Assembly: GCF_015706575.1 (NCBI RefSeq)
Contig: NW_024037059.1
Span: 32,932,129 to 32,996,128 of the forward strand
Source of the DNA: Patiria miniata
Taxonomy: Eukaryota; Echinodermata; Asteroidea; Valvatida; Asterinidae
Direction of reading: 5' to 3'
Length of the DNA stretch: 64,000 nt
The notes under the pieces are model-generated. The model was not told the DNA's origin and made no database searches. It was given only the letters and a program-made list of their open reading frames with translations. Numbering within the stretch: the stretch's first letter is position 1; every line of letters starts with the position of its first letter. The position numbers were made by a program, and so were the translations under genes. Below are positions 11,318-23,541 of the stretch, one piece after another.

Positions 11318-14300
11318 CTGCAACAAAGAAATAAATAAATAAAACAAACATTCAAGTATTCTTTTTCAGCTCTGGCAGCAGCTTCTACATGTCACTTGGT
11401 GGTCGGTTGGTCAGTCTGTCTGTCTTTCTGTCTCCGAAAATTGACCAAAAGAATGGTGTTCCATATTTGCCATCAGCGTGGCCTTTTTTTAGCGTCACAT
11501 TTTTAAGCTCTGGCAGGGATCATTTTGATCGCTTTCATGCAAGATTTTCATGCAAGACTACTTGCAACATGGCCAGAGCTTATGGTGCAATCATATTTGT
11601 TTTGAGGAGTCCACCGTTACATATCTTTGCTCTAGTCATCTTAATTTCTTTGAAACATGACCATTTTGAACCCTCATCAAACCTATACCTGGGATTCTGG
11701 AATTTTTTTTTTCATGCGGAAATCAGTAGAGCGTGAAAAAAATGAGCACGAGTCAAAAACTCACTTTTTTCAACCCAGATTTTCACTGCCAAGGAGTGAT
11801 TTAAATCATAAGTGTTGTGTGTAAAGTTTGTTCCTTGAACCTTACTCTTTTATGTGATGTAAAAATGAAGTCCATACGTGCAAATATAAGAAAGTTATGC
11901 TTTTTTGTTCATCTGGTCCCAATTATCAAACTGCAAGCCATTTCACCACATGACCCAATGGCACTCCATACCTCAAATTGTGCGTGGATACTTCTGAAGC
12001 ACTTTTCTCATTTTTTTTAATAGTAACACTAAGAATAAACCACACAATTAGAAAGATCCGAAAACACTCTTTCAGCTGGTATATAGTTGATGTATGGGCG
12101 GCCAAACATATCAACATGCTGCCTTTCTCAAAAGTAGTGAATATATCTGTGTTGAGTGTGTTCTGTGTGTGGTTTCCTGGTCGACTAAAGTCGCCCATGG
12201 GAACCAGCAGGGGGGTACTTCTTGTCGACAAAAGTCGCCCATGGGAAGGAAAGGGTTAAGAATCTGATTATAAGTTAAAATCCACCGTGAGCATCCTGCT
12301 TATGATTGCAGTATAAAAAACTGGGAAACAACAAAAAAGCATTGTGTGAATAATAAATTGAGAAAGGAGTGCATATTGATGTTTTTCTTTGATAACTACA
12401 AATGCGAGTAACAATGCTGCTGTTGTTACTAACAACAGCAGCATTTTCAAAGTAGCCCCAGGTGCGGATCCAGAAGGGGGGGGGGGGGGGGGGGGGGGGG
12501 CGTTGAAAATTCCCCCCTGCTCCATCACCCCCCCCCCCCAAAAAAAAATTGGCATCAGTTATAGCAAAAATACAAAAGATGACGTTTTGCAGGGGTTATT
12601 ATCTGTCTGTCACATAAAAATATGTGACGGGACAGTCACCATAAAATAATATTAGAGGTCTATGTCTTTTCAATAAACAGAACACAAGGCTTTTCCTGAA
12701 CATTTTTTTCAAAAACAAAAATGATTAAAAAATCACCCGATTACGTCATTATGACGTCACTTAGGATTAAAAAAAAAGTTAAGGGTGGACCCTGGGTAAC
12801 TACACTTTACGGTCGTTTCACCCACATAGACATAATGTAATAAACTTGATCGTTTTTGTCCGTACGACATTTATTTTTACTCCAGTGCAGAAAAGTGATG
12901 ACATCATGCAACTTTGGAAATCCAAGATGGCGTCCTAAATTTTCACAGAAACAAAACACGAAAAACATAACCCAAATTTGCCCCTAAAGCATGACTTACA
13001 CAATGACTTATGGTGCAATATATTAATTCTGATAAATAAATCTCATTTTAAAATATCGGGAGATTGAGCTGGCCCATAATGTTCAAAATATCTGTGAAAA
13101 TCGGGTATAATTACGCTTCATGCGTGAAGTTTTCTGTCGCTATTTGTTTGGAAAGTTGTTAAAAATCCTGAAGAAAATCCCATTTTATTATTGATGCGAG
13201 GTTTTCCCCAAGTATTCCTTGGTCACTTCTTGTAAATTATGACCACTTTAAACGACTCATGAAATATCATCCGAAGGCCAGCGGTAGATTTTTTTTTTAG
13301 AACCGATAAAAAACTGCCATTTTTCACAGACCACCGTGCAGTACACACACACATCACATGGCGCAATAGCTGTAGAGCATGAATGCATGCACACACTGCC
13401 GGGGCACGCGCAGCGTTAACACGGGGTTGTCACCCTGCCCTGCCTGCTGACCTTCAGCGCAGCGAAGTCAAGCGCTGAAGCTCACAGGCTGGTGGTTTGT
13501 GGGGGAAATTCAGCAGCAGTGAACTCCAGATCAAGTATGTGGAGAATAATGATAGTTAGTATATTATTATAAGCATGAGCTTTCTACATGCAGACTCCTG
13601 TATGAATGTAGCAAACGGTCGAGTTAACTCTAAACCACCATGCGCTAGGGCTATGCGTACTCTACACATGTGCATAATGTACACTTTACAGCCAACTCAA
13701 CCGTTTGCCATTCTGCACACTCAACAAACTATGTCACCTTTTGCATCTACAGCAATTAATCTACCGCTGGCCTTACCTTCCGAACGAAAACAACTGCAAC
13801 ACGTACAGTATCTCCAAAACAAATTTGATGTTGGACTTACATTGGGGAACCTCTCGGTTGGAGAAAAGCACCTTTTAATGTGGCAAAAATTTGTCACATA
13901 CCCGCACACCGTGGTAATCAGCTCGGTCAAACACGAATTTTGCCCTAGGTCATTTTTAGTAATTCAATATTCATGAGCTGCTGTTTATATACAAAAATGA
14001 GGGGAAAATAACAAACTTTTAATAAGAAACATTTTGATCTTTGACCGATTCATCCACCAATCATATGTCAAAGATTACCTGATATAAATATTCATGATAT
14101 AAAACTCGCTTGGCTCTCGACCCACAAATGAGTGTCGATGGCGTCATGATACAGCAATTTCTGACTAGTGCGATAAGAACGACAGAGGGCACAATTAATT
14201 TGCGCTTGAACAACCTGACTTCTCTTCCATACCTTGACAGGAGGGGCAAAGTGGAATCCTTCAGCATTCAATGGATGAAACGTTAAGTAACCCAGGATTA

Positions 14301-14371
14301 CTGTCAGTGCCAATGGAAATCCTTTGATGTATTCATTGCTATTCATGTATTTTTGGCATCCTGGTCCATAC
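11318..14371. other. Intron within the WSC domain; simple repeats and a TGACGTCA fragment
   Basis: Holds a long G-run (12477-12500) and matching C-runs near 12528, preceded by GTGCGGATCCAGAAGGGG, a dispersed low-complexity repeat end. Near 12650 AGAGGTCTATGTCT and near 12742 TGACGTCA match the repeat at 20036-20770. Positions 13370-13540 are less AT-rich. No exon recognised. Confidence 0.5.
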
Positions 14372-14498
14372 CTTGGATTGAGTGATGAGCTCCTGCAGAA
14401 ATCCAGACACGACTCAATGCTATTTGATGCACCAGGTAGTTTTTCATCCATATTCCAAGATTGAGGTGTGTTCGAGAAACAACCATTGAAGTCATTGG
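14372..14498 (-). CDS. WSC domain, first half
   Basis: Acceptor CTTGCTAG lies above 14498 and donor CCAAG|GTATGG below 14372. Entry is phase 1, completing the glycine codon begun by the SRCR exon's donor; exit is phase 2 into the 11163-11317 exon. It encodes ANDFNGCFSNTPQ, then SNSIESCLDFCRSS: the GCF opening and the SIESCLDFC motif are standard WSC landmarks and give the first three of eight cysteines. Joined to the next exon the domain is about 90 residues, the normal length. Assignment is firm at family level; carbohydrate binding has not been shown for animal members in general. Confidence 0.87.
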
Positions 14499-15582
14499 CT
14501 AGCAAGGTACCGATATTTGGAAAAATGATGCAAAAGAAATAACCATGATCATTTGAAAAATAGTAAAACAAGATTTTTCAATCAAAACATAACTTGCAAA
14601 TCAAGTTACACGTAGTTAACCCTTTAGTCACTATGCAACCGCCTTGCCCATTACTCGCTATATAGTGCCTGAAACTGCCCGAGCACTCTTATGGTTTTAA
14701 TGATTTTTAGTATAATACAATGACGTCCAGCTGCTACATGTAATGCATTGAAACCCACAGCAAAAAAGCAAGGAACAACATGTCATAGTGAGACAGTCAT
14801 CCGCAACAACATTGACATTGATACCGTCATTTACTTGGATGAATACTTCACTGGTTTGACATAACATTTTATGAAGTTATGAACCACAAATGTTGGATTC
14901 TATAGATGCTCTGTGGAGTGATCTAAGGCGATTTATGACCACCTTAACCAATTTTTTGAGCAAAAGATCATCATTTAAACATCATTTTGGAGAGTTTTTT
15001 TAGCGTGAGAAATCCTGTGTGGGTGTGAAAGCATGAGAATAACCTTAAATGCGCGAGTCTTACACTCAATGCATGGAGTTGGCAGGCCTGCAAAGGTTAA
15101 CACCCACAAAAATTTGCATTTCTTCAGTACACAAAAGAAATATAAAATTGTGGCAACTCAAGGCCTCACCATGTCTCGCCCGCTTTTACGGGGAGGTGGC
15201 TTCGCGCCCTGCCACTCAACATGTGAACACACATACATGTATACTTGTTCTGTAATTGTGGGGACTACATACACACCTGATGAGTGACAGTTATTACCGT
15301 AGGGGACAAACGCTGTTGGAACAGCAGAAAGTACCCACAACTCAGTCCTAATTTCCCTATTACAACAATAGAAAACCTCCAACAATAAGGTGCCAGCCAG
15401 GGCACCCACACCTTTTTGCACTTTATAGCATAGCAGTGTTGGAAAACAGACTGCTGAAAATAACAGATAAAAAACAACAGATTAAAGCCTGGTAGATGTA
15501 GCCTGGAACAGAAAATACATGTAGAAGGGATTTGCCTTGTCACCTTGGAATTCTTGGCGAAAAAAATGTTAGAAGAACTTAC
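14499..15582. other. Intron between SRCR and WSC exons
   Basis: No repeat family or exon recognised. Short open frames at 15033-15420 lie on both strands without domain similarity. Confidence 0.5.
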
Positions 15583-15762
15583 CATAGCAACTCAAGTCAA
15601 CCTCACTGGTGCATGTCAAATTCTCCTGATACTGGAAATCGGTGCAATCAGTGAGCCGGTGGTGTGATGCAGTGCAACCCGGTGATCGAAGGGTGGGGGT
15701 AGCTGCTGGGCCAGCAAAAGTTCCATCATTTGCTCTGGTAATCATCGCACCCTGTGAGTATC
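15583..15762 (-). CDS. SRCR domain, second half
   Basis: Acceptor TTTTACAG lies above 15762 and donor G|GTAAGT below 15583; both junctions are phase 1. The 60 codons begin YSQGAMITRANDG and include LRSPGCTASHHRLTDC and a final NLTC...VDLSCY. This is the C-terminal half of a scavenger receptor cysteine-rich domain: the C-x-G/A-x-E/H-x-x-L-x-D-C pattern and the last two cysteines are in place. With 34097-34231 the domain has six cysteines, the group A pattern. Group A SRCR domains are known to be split over at least two exons, group B encoded by one, which agrees. Ligand unknown; SRCR modules mediate protein or microbial ligand binding. Confidence 0.87.
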
Positions 15763-15996
15763 CTGTAAAATGGGTCACAATTAAAATCCATGTAAAGGAC
15801 TACTACATGTACAACATACTCAGTTCTGCGTATGGCAGTAGTTCTCTGTCAAATCTGTCTTTCTTGCTAATACATGTATGAAATCCAATGTGCCTAATGT
15901 GTGTGGTGTTTTGGTGTGTCAGGGTGTATTAAGGCAATGGGTTGCTCTGACAATAATTGTGGTGCTTAAACATGTATAGCAAAATTATTACAATTA

Positions 15997-16213
15997 TACC
16001 CCGTTCATCAGGCCATGGGACCTAGCAGCAGCCGATATCGGTGCTCAATCGGTCTTCGACCCTCACAGATACCCATTTATACTCCTGGGTAGAGACAGGC
16101 AATAGTAGTTAAGTGTCTTACTTAAGGACACAAACACTGTGTTCCTGGCAGGATTCGAACCGACGCACCATCTTGTGAGTCAAACACCGTAACCACTGGA
16201 CCATGGCGCTCTA
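15997..16213 (-). mobile_element. tRNA-derived SINE
   Basis: On the minus strand the element opens GAGCGCCATGGTCCAGTGGT (A box TGGTCCAGTGGTTA), then GGTTCGAATCC (B box), as in a tRNA head for RNA polymerase III. The body follows with AAGTAAGACACTTAACTAC and CCCAGGAGTATAAATGGGTA, a core common to SINEs of marine invertebrates (from memory). The tail is near 15997. It lies in intron 2 in the same orientation as the host gene. Confidence 0.82.
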
Positions 16214-17130
16214 CAATATTAACAACCTTGAGGATGTGAGACAAATTTTTGTGTGCAAATCTTGTTGAACATGTCAAGTACCAATAACAACGAAAGGGAC
16301 AATAATAACCCTCATACCAGGTAAGTATACATGTAGTAAGACATATAGAAAAATAACAGATTCGTTAACCAATATCATTGATGTACATTGTACATGTACA
16401 TGATTTGTTACTCAATGCCAGCCATCAGGGCCAAGATATCCTGAAATGAATTGGCAGGCTTAAGACTCGGCGGAAGAATTCAAACTTCTCAAACAATGCT
16501 TGATCCTATGTATGCAGGGCAACGACAATTAGCCAGCCAGAAAAACAGGCAATAAAGATTACACCTTAATGCATCAGGCCTATACCACCTGTGGGCATAT
16601 TCTGAAGACCAGTTAAGAATAAATGTAATGATAGTCATAACCAAGTATGAACAGGGAAAAAGTGCATTTAAGTCTTAAATGAAGATGGAAACATTGGCAT
16701 TGAGGTAATGTATCGAACTGATTGTGGGATGGAATTTCAGATTCTTAGGCCAGCTATAAGTAAAAGCCTTAACTCCTGCTTTTTTTGCAGTGCTGAGAAC
16801 ATGTATGTCGCCCGGGGAGTGCAAGTGTCCTCTTGTTGGTTGTTGCAATGTCCAATGAACTCAACTGTGTGCTGGCATGCTGGGGATGATTTAGTGATAG
16901 CTGTGTACACCATAAACACCGTCTTATTATATGATGTGTTTCTTAACTGGGAGCCAATGAAGCTGCTTAATAGCAGAGATGAGTGAGCATATGTCTTGGA
17001 AGGGAAAAGATGACTCAGGCTACTCTATTTTTAATTTTCTGTAAATGGACCAGATTGGGGCCCAATTTGGCTCTGCTTACAGTTAGCAAAAATTCCCTGC
17101 TTACTACCGGTATAGCCGAAAATTAAATGT
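16214..17130. other. Intron 2 sequence without feature
   Basis: Has palindromic ACATGTACATG words near 16383, but no exon or repeat family was identified. Confidence 0.5.
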
Positions 17131-17756
17131 GTATTCATAAATACCTACTAGACAGTTTATGCATTCCAATTGGTCGAGAGCCTGTCACGTGGCCGGTCTT
17201 AAACGGATGATAAAGACATGGCTAGCTGGTCTTAAACGCTTTTCCAGTGTCACATGAAATTTGGACTCCTATGAAATCCCGTGCCTTTTAACGTTTCATT
17301 GGTTGAACGTTCAAATTCCTCCCGTATGCATGCGCAGTGTACTACCAGTGAATCAGTATTTCATGGTCTCAAATTCACACTTCACCAGCCCAGCTGCGTT
17401 TTGCGCGGCATCGCGCAGTACGCGTGACGCGCACGCCATGTGTCCCTATAAGGTAACGAGTTGTGGAGGGGCATTCCATATTAAAGTCAGAGGGGTGTTT
17501 CGTAAAACATGATGTAAAATTGTTGAACAAAATGGTTGGCAACGTCTAGTTTTTGACATTTTTAAAAATTATTTTGGACCGAAAAGGTATGTGTGTTCGG
17601 TCGGTATTAAACACTCTGTTTAAGACCAGTTTGAGTCTGGATGGGCGATAATTACCCTCGGCTTCGCCTCTGGTAATTATCGCCCATCCAGACTCAAACC
17701 GGTCTTAAACAGAGTGTTATAATACATGTACCTCCCAAACACACATTTATTCCCTC
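17131..17756 (+). repeat. Hairpin MITE family A, copy 2
   Basis: Runs from ATTCATAAATACCT through GTCACGTGGCCGGTCTTAAA and GATAAAGACATGGCTAGCTGG to TTTATTCCCT. Its 3' part is a near-perfect hairpin at 17602-17725 with arms of about 57 bp and apex CCCTCGGCTTCGCCTCTGG. Related copies lie at 163, 34790, 52797 and 54965. No coding capacity; a foldback-type non-autonomous element. Confidence 0.88.
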
Positions 17757-19310
17757 ATTATAAATTAGGGTTGTCAGGGCAAAATTCCTTTAAACATGAG
17801 GTGCCAAAAACTTAACATGTAGCATCAAATCAAAACTCTTGGAAAATGGAACAATTAACTCCTTTTTGAAATGATCAGTAGTTAAGAAGATATCATTTAT
17901 TTTGTGTAAACATAAATTATATGCCATGCAGTGAAGACATCAGCCCTATGCATTATTAGTGGCATTTGTGGCCCTGGAACGAGAATAATAAACAGCCGAC
18001 TGCAATCGGCCGGGCCATGCATGTGATTGCACGTGAATGCACAAAAAAATCCAAACAAATGGTACTGAACACCAGTATAAAATTCAATCTCTGTGCAAAA
18101 TGACGGATAATTCCGGCAAAAATAACACATTTTATAATAAATAAGACATGTAGAATTCATGTAATGACCACATAGTGGCTATATCACATTAAAAATTCTT
18201 TTTAAGTTTGCAATTTGCCTGGAACAGCCATCGACAATGTGTAAAGTCAAACAAGTCGATGACCCCTTCGAGTAGACAGGGAAACTCGTACACCAGCCTA
18301 TTAGTATAATGCCAATAAACGTATAATGCCAATAAATATGGACCACCGGCGCGATAAGTAAGTGTTGCAGGACATTGGGGCGGAGCAAAGGTGGTCCTAT
18401 TCATATACCGGTATCTGGGTCAACGTAGGCACATCACAGGTAGAGACTGTCCTGGAGGTGCATCATCCAACGAGGGAAGCCTATTGCGTTTGCTTCAAAC
18501 AGCCTATCCCCTTCCCAAAGCACAGACTTGAGCATCAACAGAAAGGCTGTAGCCCTTATTATAACTTATATTTGGCATCAAGAAATGTTGATTTATTCGG
18601 TTGGGTATTGGGGCGAATTAGAATAAATGTACTTTAGCATTGATGTGGAAATGAGATATGGTAGAGTTGTTCAAAATGGGAAATTGCATGTACCTGTATA
18701 CATGTTTGGTTTGAAGCTGAATCATTTCACGCTTGCGAGCAGCAATGGTAACACACAATTTTTAACACCAGTATATTTAGCAAAGTTTTGTTATTATTGC
18801 TACCCTAGCCTGAAGGAGTTATCTTGCAATTTTTAGATCAAGTATACGTTTCCATGTTTCCAAAAGTTTTTCTGGTTTTTTGTGTATCTGGCAGTCAACA
18901 CAGTAATGGGATTAATATCAAGCGTTGTATGAAGAAACAACAGCTGTGACAGCTGTAAAGAAGAGTAAGAACTGATATACATTGTACATGCATGGTTTAA
19001 CACTCTGTAAAACAAAAGGTTACAATGAGGAAACTAATACGAATATTGAATTTCTCACTCAAATATAAGGACATATGGAAAATGAAGACTCTTACGAATA
19101 TACGATACATCTGTTTACTATGCTTACATTATATCTGTATAAGGTTTAAAATATTGAATGATTGTAAATAAACACTGGGCCGTCATGCCCGGTTGCTGCT
19201 GCACGCAGAAATATCAAAAATCAGGTTGATTTGTTTGTTTATTGTGTAGAATGGTGTAGAAATGATAAGTTCCACACTTAACTCTTTGGCTGCAAGTTCA
19301 CCGTCTTCCC
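17757..19310. other. Intron 2 sequence without feature
   Basis: AT-rich; short open frames on both strands show no domain similarity. A direct echo GTATAATGCCAATAAA occurs twice near 18303-18338. Confidence 0.5.
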
Positions 19311-19833
19311 TTAAAGGGAATATACATCATTTGCTTTTGCTGTAATTTTCAGAAATGGATGGAATTGGGGGTTGGAAATATATAGCAAATATAGTTACAC
19401 TGACTTTTTTGAGGTTTTGGGTTTGAAAATGCTATAAAAACCAAGAAAAACGATCATTTTCCTGTAGTCTGGTTCCCTGACTCCATATAAGAAGAATCAG
19501 AGCAGTTTACATACATTGGGGAATTGTAAGGTAAGGGAACCAGTGTAGCTGGCTCGTACCCGTTCATAGGTTTGTAATCGATTGCAAACAAGTGCGATGG
19601 TCAATTGGAGCCAGTATTTATAAAAAAAAGCCAGTTGTTTCCAACGCTGATCGGCCGATCAGCGTTGGAAATTGATACAAAAATACCACTTTTCTTAAAA
19701 ATGACAGTATACCAGGTGCCATGATTTTACAGGATGCTTTACACTGTCATTCACTAACAGTCCAGCAAGGTATTTCAAAATGATTTGGTAGTTTTATTTT
19801 TTGATGTTTGCAAATGTTGTATTTTCCCTTTAA
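19311..19833. mobile_element. TTAA-flanked MITE (family B), copy 1
   Basis: Ends are TTAAAGGGAATATACA and its complement TGTATTTTCCCTTTAA, with TTAA as the apparent target duplication. That fits piggyBac or, given the purine-rich AGGG start, Kolobok-like transposons. A second, 520-bp copy lies at 49430-49949. At the centre is a perfect 34-bp palindrome (19638-19671) and, before it, an inner pair CTGGTTCCC / GGGAACCAG. No open frame. Confidence 0.85.
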
Positions 19834-19919
19834 CCATAAACCACTGGCGCAAACCCCTTACCAGTACACCAGTCACAAGTCACAAAGATTGAGTCCGAGT
19901 CACGAGTCACATTATTGGA

Positions 19920-20035
19920 AATACATTTTGGGGCAATAATAATAATAATAATAATAATACAGCATTTACATAGCGCAATATGAATCAAAGATTCCTCAAA
20001 GCGCTTAACAATAGAACAAGAAACAGTTAAATAAA
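19920..20035. repeat. (AAT)n plus AGCGC/CAAAGCGCTT dispersed repeat
   Basis: About nine AAT units followed by ACAGCATTTACATAGCGC and CTCAAAGCGCTTAACA. A related sequence with ATAAAGCGCTTTTAACTAAG is at 50030-50110. Probably a SINE tail or short interspersed element. Confidence 0.6.
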
Positions 20036-20800
20036 CTAGAGGTCTATGTCTGTTTGAAAACAGAACATAGGGCTTTTTCACATTTTACTCATGTTAATGT
20101 TTTGTTGGACCTTTTGCAGTCACTTTTTAGAGTGCTTTCAAGATACAGTTATAAGTTGTTCAAAATGCTTACAATAATTCCTAAAATATAATTTTATCAC
20201 ATGACGTCACATGCCCTGCAATGACGTCATCTTGAAAACCCTTCTCTATGCACATTTTGTCACTGTGATCTTGGTTTGAACCAAGTTTAAAGTCAATCCG
20301 ATGAAAGGAAGTGTGCAATTTTGGAAGCAGAATATTATAAATATTAAAAAAAATCATAAAAAAATCAACCGATGCATACTAGTACATGTACATGTACCGT
20401 TATCTACCTACCCACCAAGTTTCATGACGATCAGATCTTTCCTTATATATGTGTTTTGAAAAATTTCATTTTTGATGACGTCATGATGACGTCACAAATT
20501 TTTCAAACTTTTGTGAAAATGCCTATTACCTAACAAACCAAATACAAAAAGAATTTTGAATTTTGCATGTTGCGTTCGTGAAATATGGCTTAGGCCTAAT
20601 GGTCCAAAATTCAAAAATTCATATAAAATCGCATGATGACGTAATCATGATAAGGACAATGCATATGCTGACTTTGAACGATGTCGGACAAACGCCAGAA
20701 GTGCCACACAGAAACATTGTGTACAAAGTCTATGGGATTAACAATGGATTTCCTTTAACAAGGAAATAAAAATAACTAAATTTTAAAAAAATAGAAAGGC
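20036..20800. repeat. Second copy of the TGACGTCA-rich dispersed repeat
   Basis: Begins AGAGGTCTATGTCTGTTTG, includes four TGACGTCA palindromes (near 20211, 20231, 20477, 20488), and ends with GTGTACAAAGTCTATGGG, the complement of the hallmark found in the 3.4-5.3 kb repeat. No coding potential. Confidence 0.65.
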
Positions 20801-20988
20801 CGGGCCTGGAATTGTGTGGGGATGGGTGCTTGCCTCAATGGTTGGGCAGGCTCTTTAAGTTTGGACTACTGCAATATATGTTTATATGGGTTCAATCAAA
20901 TTGAAGTCAGTGGGTTGACAAATATACATTAAATGTAACAATGAATGAGTCTGCTTTGCACAGACATTTTCTTGAGTGTTACTTTTCT

Positions 20989-21586
20989 TCAAGTTTCGAG
21001 TTTCGAGTTAAGTTTTCGAGTTTCGAGTTAAGTTTTCGAGTTTCGAGTTAAGTTTTCGAGTTTCGAGTTGACTTTTCGAGTTTCGAGTTGACTTTTCGAG
21101 TTTCGAGTTAAGTTTTCGAATTTCGAGTTGACTTTTCGAGTTTCGAGTTGACTTTTCGAGTTTCGAGTTAAGTTTTCGAGTTTCGAGTTAAGTTTTCGAG
21201 TTTCGAGTTGACTTTTCGAGTTTCGAGTTGACTTTTCGAGTTTCGAGTTAAGTTTTCGAATTTCGAGTTGACTTTTCGAGTTTCGAGTTGACTTTTCGAG
21301 TTTCGAGTTAAGTTTTCGAGTTTCGAGTTAAGTTTTCGAGTTTCGAGTTGACTTTTCGAGTTTCGAGTTGACTTTTCGAGTTTCGAGTTAAGTTTTCGAG
21401 TTTCGAGTTAAGTTTTCGAGTTTCGAGTTGACGTTTTGAGTTTCGAGTTGACTTTTCGAGTTTCGCGTTAAGTTTTTGAGTTTCGATTTGACTTTTCGAG
21501 TTTCAAGTTAAGTTTTCAAGTTTCGAGTTGACTTTTCAAGTTTCGAGTTGACTTTTCAAGTGTCAAGTTTCGAGTTAAGTTTTAGA
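20989..21586 (-). repeat. 20-bp minisatellite array 1 with higher-order structure
   Basis: About 30 tandem 20-bp units of two main types, TTTCGAGTTAAGTTTTCGAG and TTTCGAGTTGACTTTTCGAG, plus a variant ending CGAA. From 21021 the units follow a 7-unit (140-bp) order that is repeated exactly at 21161, then partly at 21301. Units degrade after 21421. The reverse complement forms arrays 2 and 3 at 23542 and 30418. Confidence 0.95.
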
Positions 21587-21694
21587 GTCAGGGCCCTTGC
21601 AGTTTCTCCCATTCCATACACAGTTTACAATGTAAATTTACAATGTAAATTAGTGGCCCCAACACATTATTTTAACACTAAAATGTTACCCATT

Positions 21695-22175
21695 TTAAAC
21701 ATACATGTTGCTGCTTAATTTCATTTACTGTCCTATAAATGGAGAGGGGAAACTTTGAAGCTCCAATGTTCCTTCGTCCCCTCTCTTTGAGCGCACTGCA
21801 GTAACAGAATAGAAAAATCCCTAGTGGCCAAGCACCTGTGTTTGGAAAAGTGTTAATAGGTGTCAGCATGGAGCTATCTTTATTTATATTCTCACAAATC
21901 AGGGGAAAACTTAATCAGCATTCTTCAAGAATCTTACTATAAACAGAAAAAAAAGGCTTTCCTGACTTGCAAATATTAATTTTGCTTGTGACTAGGCCTA
22001 AAGAAACTGTCAATTTTTAATTATGAACTTTTAAAGGTCTCGCTAAACTGACAAACAGATTTAGCCATGTGTATGAACTCCATGGTGGAATATAAACACA
22101 TTTTATCTTGTAATCAGTGTACAAGAGCCAGCTGCTTTGGGCATAAAGGAAAGTAGAGAGGTCAACATCCTTTCA
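21695..22175 (+). repeat. Segmental direct repeat, copy 1
   Basis: Matches 23045-23541 in order: GCTGCTTAATTT, AATGGAGAGGGGAAACTTTG, GAATAGAAAAATCCCTA, GTGGCCAAGCAC, TTCTTCAAGAATC, TTTAGCCATGTGTATGA, ACAAGAGCCAGCTGCTTTGG. Many indels, so old. The pair brackets about 870 bp; a degraded LTR-like element is possible but neither primer-binding site nor coding sequence is seen. Confidence 0.8.
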
Positions 22176-22429
22176 TAAAACTCAGTTTAGGGGAAATGAA
22201 GGATAAACTTGTAAAGTGTACAAAAATATATAACAATATTTGGATAATGTAACTTAAAAACTCTTACAATTTTAAAGCAAACTTGCACACTTTAGTTCAT
22301 ACAGTTATTTTTGTTATGCTGTGTGGTATTAAATAAAAGGTAATTAGGCCTACTTGTACAAAAATGCCCCCAAAAAGAAAGTTGACACTCATTAGAGGTG
22401 TCATAATTTTGAATGTGATTGGGGACATC

Positions 22430-22860
22430 ATTTATACACCTGTGGGGAATCATATCAGCTGCATTTTGATACCTTGTTTGCTACCAAAGACTTTACATTT
22501 TTCAAGATTAACTACGGTTTGTGACAAATTATGCAGTTTGAAAAGTTGCAAATACGCGAGTTGAGTGGAAATTACTGTCTGACAATGTGACACTGCCCGA
22601 AACGAACGGCAAGGAATATCTATCACACAGTGCTTGCCTGCATGACAGCATGTGAAATCGAATAAACCCGCTTTGTATGGGCACTGTACAGTCCATACAA
22701 TACAGGCATTTATTTTTGGTTACGCTGAGCAGTTTCTCCTAGCGTATCTCTTAAATTGCAACTTTTCAAACTGCACCATTGGTCTTAAAGTTAAACCGTT
22801 GTCATTCTTGGACCATTTGCTGTCTCTGGTAGCAAACGGGATATCAAAATCTGATAAAAT
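22430..22860. repeat. Diverged inverted repeat
   Basis: CATTTTGATACCTTGTTTGC...GCAGTTTGAAAAGTTGCAA on the left (22450-22552) is answered by its complement at 22748-22850, with about 190 bp between. Decayed foldback element. The open frames inside are not genes. Confidence 0.7.
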
Positions 22861-23044
22861 TACACAAAGATGCTCTTTGATGTATAATAATACATGCTGA
22901 CTTTTGTTACTCTTCATTGTATTGAATTAATAGCATGTAAGCATACAGCAAGGTATAATTAACTTGTATGCATTCCAATGAGCCTAATTGTGTGCTACAT
23001 GTGCCCATGCACACCCAGATATGTGGTCCCTTATGTAACACTGC

Positions 23045-23541
23045 AGTTGCAAAATAGGTGCTGCTTAATTTTACGTCCTATTAATGGAGAGGGAAAACTT
23101 TGAAGCTTCTACTGTTCCTTCATCCTTTGAGCACACTGCAGTGCACAGAATAGAAAAATCCCTAAGGCATTTACCTAGTGGCCAAGCACTGTTGATTTCC
23201 AGTGTTTGGAAAATAATGTTGATCATGGAACTACATGTACACATACATGTACATGTATCTTATTTATACTCTCACAAGTCAGGTGAAAACTGAATTGGTG
23301 TTCTTCAAGAATCTCACTGTAAAACAAAAAAGGCCTTACTGAGTTGTGCAAATAAGCCTAGAAACTGTTATTTTGTTATTACGAAGATTTATTTGTCGTA
23401 ATTGCTTATTTTAGCCATGTGTATGACTATTAACTCAGTAGTGGATAAACCATGCCTACGTACCTCCATGGGCAAATCTTGTAATCAGAGCTAGCTAGTA
23501 CAAGAGCCAGCTGCTTTGGGCATTAAGTAGAGAGGTCAACT
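23045..23541 (+). repeat. Segmental direct repeat, copy 2
   Basis: Counterpart of 21695-22175. It ends at AAGTAGAGAGGTCAAC, where copy 1 continues into unique sequence but this copy passes straight into minisatellite array 2. Confidence 0.8.

Noticed and set aside
15764..15830. Plus-strand frame overlapping the SRCR exon
   Set aside because: Antisense shadow of the second SRCR exon and its flank.
20989..21586. CRISPR-like array
   Set aside because: Units are contiguous 20-bp repeats with no spacers, in an animal genome; a minisatellite.
21695..23541. Direct repeats as LTRs of a retrotransposon
   Set aside because: No TG...CA ends, target duplication, primer-binding site, polypurine tract or gag/pol sequence; better called a segmental duplication.
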